Assembly: GCA_050942995.1 (NCBI GenBank)
Contig: JBMNOI010000096.1
Coordinates: 1 to 14,847 of the forward strand
DNA: 14,847 nt
Source: JBMNOI01 sp050942995
GTDB taxonomy: Bacteria > Chloroflexota > Anaerolineae > UBA1429
Direction of reading: 5' to 3'
Shown: piece by piece, positions 13,780-14,847 of the stretch
Layout of the letters: the number at the start of each line of letters is the position of its first letter
Position numbering within the stretch: position 1 is the stretch's first letter
Program-made: the position numbers and the translations under genes
Notes under the pieces: generated by a model
The model's input: the letters and a program-made list of their open reading frames with translations, nothing else
What the model was told of the DNA's origin: nothing
Databases searched by the model: none

Positions 13780-13812
13780 ATCGTTACGACGGGCGGGCAA
13801 CATGGTAACGAT
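13780..13812. repeat. 8-bp inverted repeat upstream of the ABC operon (possible operator)
   Basis: ATCGTTAC (13780-13787) and GTAACGAT (13805-13812) are perfect inverted arms 17 bases apart, 50-80 bases upstream of the permease start. Arm spacing of about two and a half helical turns is compatible with a dimeric regulator or looped RNA. No clear promoter was found next to it; only a weak -35-like GTGACG follows. Confidence 0.4.
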
Positions 13813-13842
13813 CGGGCATCCACCTCCGTGCCCTTATGCCCG
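13813..13842 (-). terminator. Possible hairpin terminator over the mgtE stop
   Basis: CGGGCAT and ATGCCCG arms (7 bp) flank a 16-base interval and overlap the mgtE stop codon at 13834-13836. There is no T tract, so it is a weak candidate. It directly abuts the inverted repeat at 13780-13812. Confidence 0.3.
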
Positions 13843-14847
13843 GAGCAAGAGCGCAGCGATATTGAAATAGATCAACAGTCCCACCGCGTCGACCAGCGTG
13901 CTCATCAACGGCGCCGAGACGAGAGCCGGATCGATGCCCACCTTGGCCGCCACCAGCGGAAGCAACGACCCCACACTGTTAGCCCAGATGACGATCCCGA
14001 TGGTGCTCAGCGCCACGACACCGGCCATTATGGGAGACGTGCCCCACAAAAGAACCGCGGGAAAAGCCAGCGCCGCCATCGAGACCCCCAGCACGATCGC
14101 CGTGCGCATCTCTCGCCACAGCACCCGCGGAAAATCATACAGGGCAACATCCCCTACCGCCAGCGCTCGAATCACCGTGGCCGTCGTCTGCGACCCCGCA
14201 TTGCCCCCCGTACCGATAAGCAGCGGCAGGAATACCGTCAGGATGACGTGAGATGAGAGCAGGCCCTCATAGCGGCTGATCACCGAACCCGTCAACAACG
14301 CGGTGAAGAAGAGGAAGAGCAGCCACCCCATCCGTTTCCAGGCCATCGAGGTGATCCCCGCATCCAGATAGGGCTGCTCCAGCGGCGACGTGCCCGCAAT
14401 TCGCTGAATATCCTCCGTCGCCTCGTCCTCCAGCACCTCCACCAGATCATCCACCGTGATCACGCCCACCAGTCGATCATCGGCGTCCACCACCGGCACG
14501 GCGGCCAGACCGTACCGCGACATCAGCCGCGCCACCACCTCCTGGTCGTCGTCCACCCGCGCCTTGAGCACATCCCGATCCATCATCGCCGACAGCGGCA
14601 TCTGCGGGTCTGTCCGCAGCACATCGAACAGGTTCACCGCCCCCGCCAGACGCCCCTCCCGGTCGACGGTGAACAGGTATGCCGAATCGTGCCCTCTGAC
14701 CGGCCACTGGCGAATGGCGGCCAGCACCTGCCCCGCCCGCATCTGTTGCGGATAGGCCAGATACTCGGAGGTCATCAGCCCCCCCGCCGTCTCGTCCGGG
14801 TGCAACAGCAGCGGCCTCACATCCTCCGGTTCGGCCATCGCCGCCAG
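13834..14847 (-). CDS. mgtE: Magnesium transporter MgtE, 5'-truncated by window edge
   Basis: The visible 337 residues cover the end of the cytoplasmic N domain, both CBS domains and the whole membrane domain; the frame continues past the right edge (Leu-Ala-Ala before the first internal Met), so the ATG at 14838 is not the true start. HPDETAGGLMTSEY marks the junction to CBS1 (about 20-75), CBS2 is about 77-140 (VPVVDADDRLVGVITVDDLV), and five membrane helices follow from MGWLLFLFFTALLTG. Pore signatures GTGGNAGSQTTATVIRALAVGD and, near the end, LVSAPLMSTLVDAVGLLIYF with the conserved Mg2+-binding aspartate are intact. MgtE is a dimeric Mg2+ channel gated by Mg2+ binding to the N and CBS domains. 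It is upstream of and co-directional with the ABC operon, 103 bases away; co-transcription is possible but unproved. Confidence 0.95.
   Translation of the reverse strand: MAAMAEPEDVRPLLLHPDETAGGLMTSEYLAYPQQMRAGQVLAAIRQWPVRGHDSAYLFTVDREGRLAGAVNLFDVLRTDPQMPLSAMMDRDVLKARVDDDQEVVARLMSRYGLAAVPVVDADDRLVGVITVDDLVEVLEDEATEDIQRIAGTSPLEQPYLDAGITSMAWKRMGWLLFLFFTALLTGSVISRYEGLLSSHVILTVFLPLLIGTGGNAGSQTTATVIRALAVGDVALYDFPRVLWREMRTAIVLGVSMAALAFPAVLLWGTSPIMAGVVALSTIGIVIWANSVGSLLPLVAAKVGIDPALVSAPLMSTLVDAVGLLIYFNIAALLLRA

Noticed and set aside
1..14847. Search by eye for tRNA/rRNA genes, CRISPR arrays, insertion sequences, transposase or integrase genes, toxin-antitoxin or defence genes
   Set aside because: None was found. 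No regularly spaced repeats, no cloverleaf-like sequences and no recombinase or nuclease motifs were visible, although short or divergent RNAs could be missed without a covariance search.

Overview
The window is GC-rich, densely coded DNA with no sign of mobile elements, phage, CRISPR or RNA genes. It looks like chromosome of a Chloroflexota-type bacterium (Anaerolineae or a relative). The main reasons are the large GT-C-like membrane protein with a C-terminal beta-rich domain of the kind common in that phylum, a ThuA-like protein of matching type, and frequent GTG/TTG starts. This placement is an inference from family resemblance; no marker gene is present.

Layout. Positions 1-3148 are on the minus strand and form three transcription units read right to left: (i) an FmdE-like/TrmO-like fusion protein; (ii) a ThuA-like protein; (iii) an overlapping pair, a SAM-dependent methyltransferase and an NAD(P)H-quinone-reductase-like flavoprotein that runs off the left edge. 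Each unit has a recognisable or plausible promoter, and weak hairpins separate the units. Positions 3188-3261 hold two divergent sigma70-type promoters about 15 bp apart. They drive the fusion gene leftward and a ResB-like/CcsA-like gene pair rightward.

From 3396 to 10630 everything is on the plus strand: the ResB-like and CcsA-like pair (overlapping by 14 bp), a polysaccharide (MOP/Wzx-type) flippase, a membrane-anchored cyclophilin closely followed by a DedA/VTT membrane protein, and a 658-residue GT-C-like membrane protein. Flippase, DedA-type and GT-C-type proteins point to envelope or glycan work, but no shared pathway can be proved.

From 10649 to the right edge everything is again on the minus strand: a strong intrinsic terminator, an ABC-transporter ATPase of the nitrate/sulfonate (NitT/TauT) class with an extra C-terminal domain, a fused double-domain permease, and an MgtE magnesium transporter cut by the right edge. 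No substrate-binding protein is visible for the ABC system.

The points most worth a second look are: the FmdE-TrmO fusion; the ResB/CcsA pair, which lacks several residues expected of a working heme-handling synthase; the apparently non-canonical or frame-disrupted start of the ResB-like gene; and the palindrome embedded in its promoter. No intergenic stretch exceeds 300 bases; the longest are 3149-3395 (partly ResB-like coding), 6948-7170 and 5410-5588.
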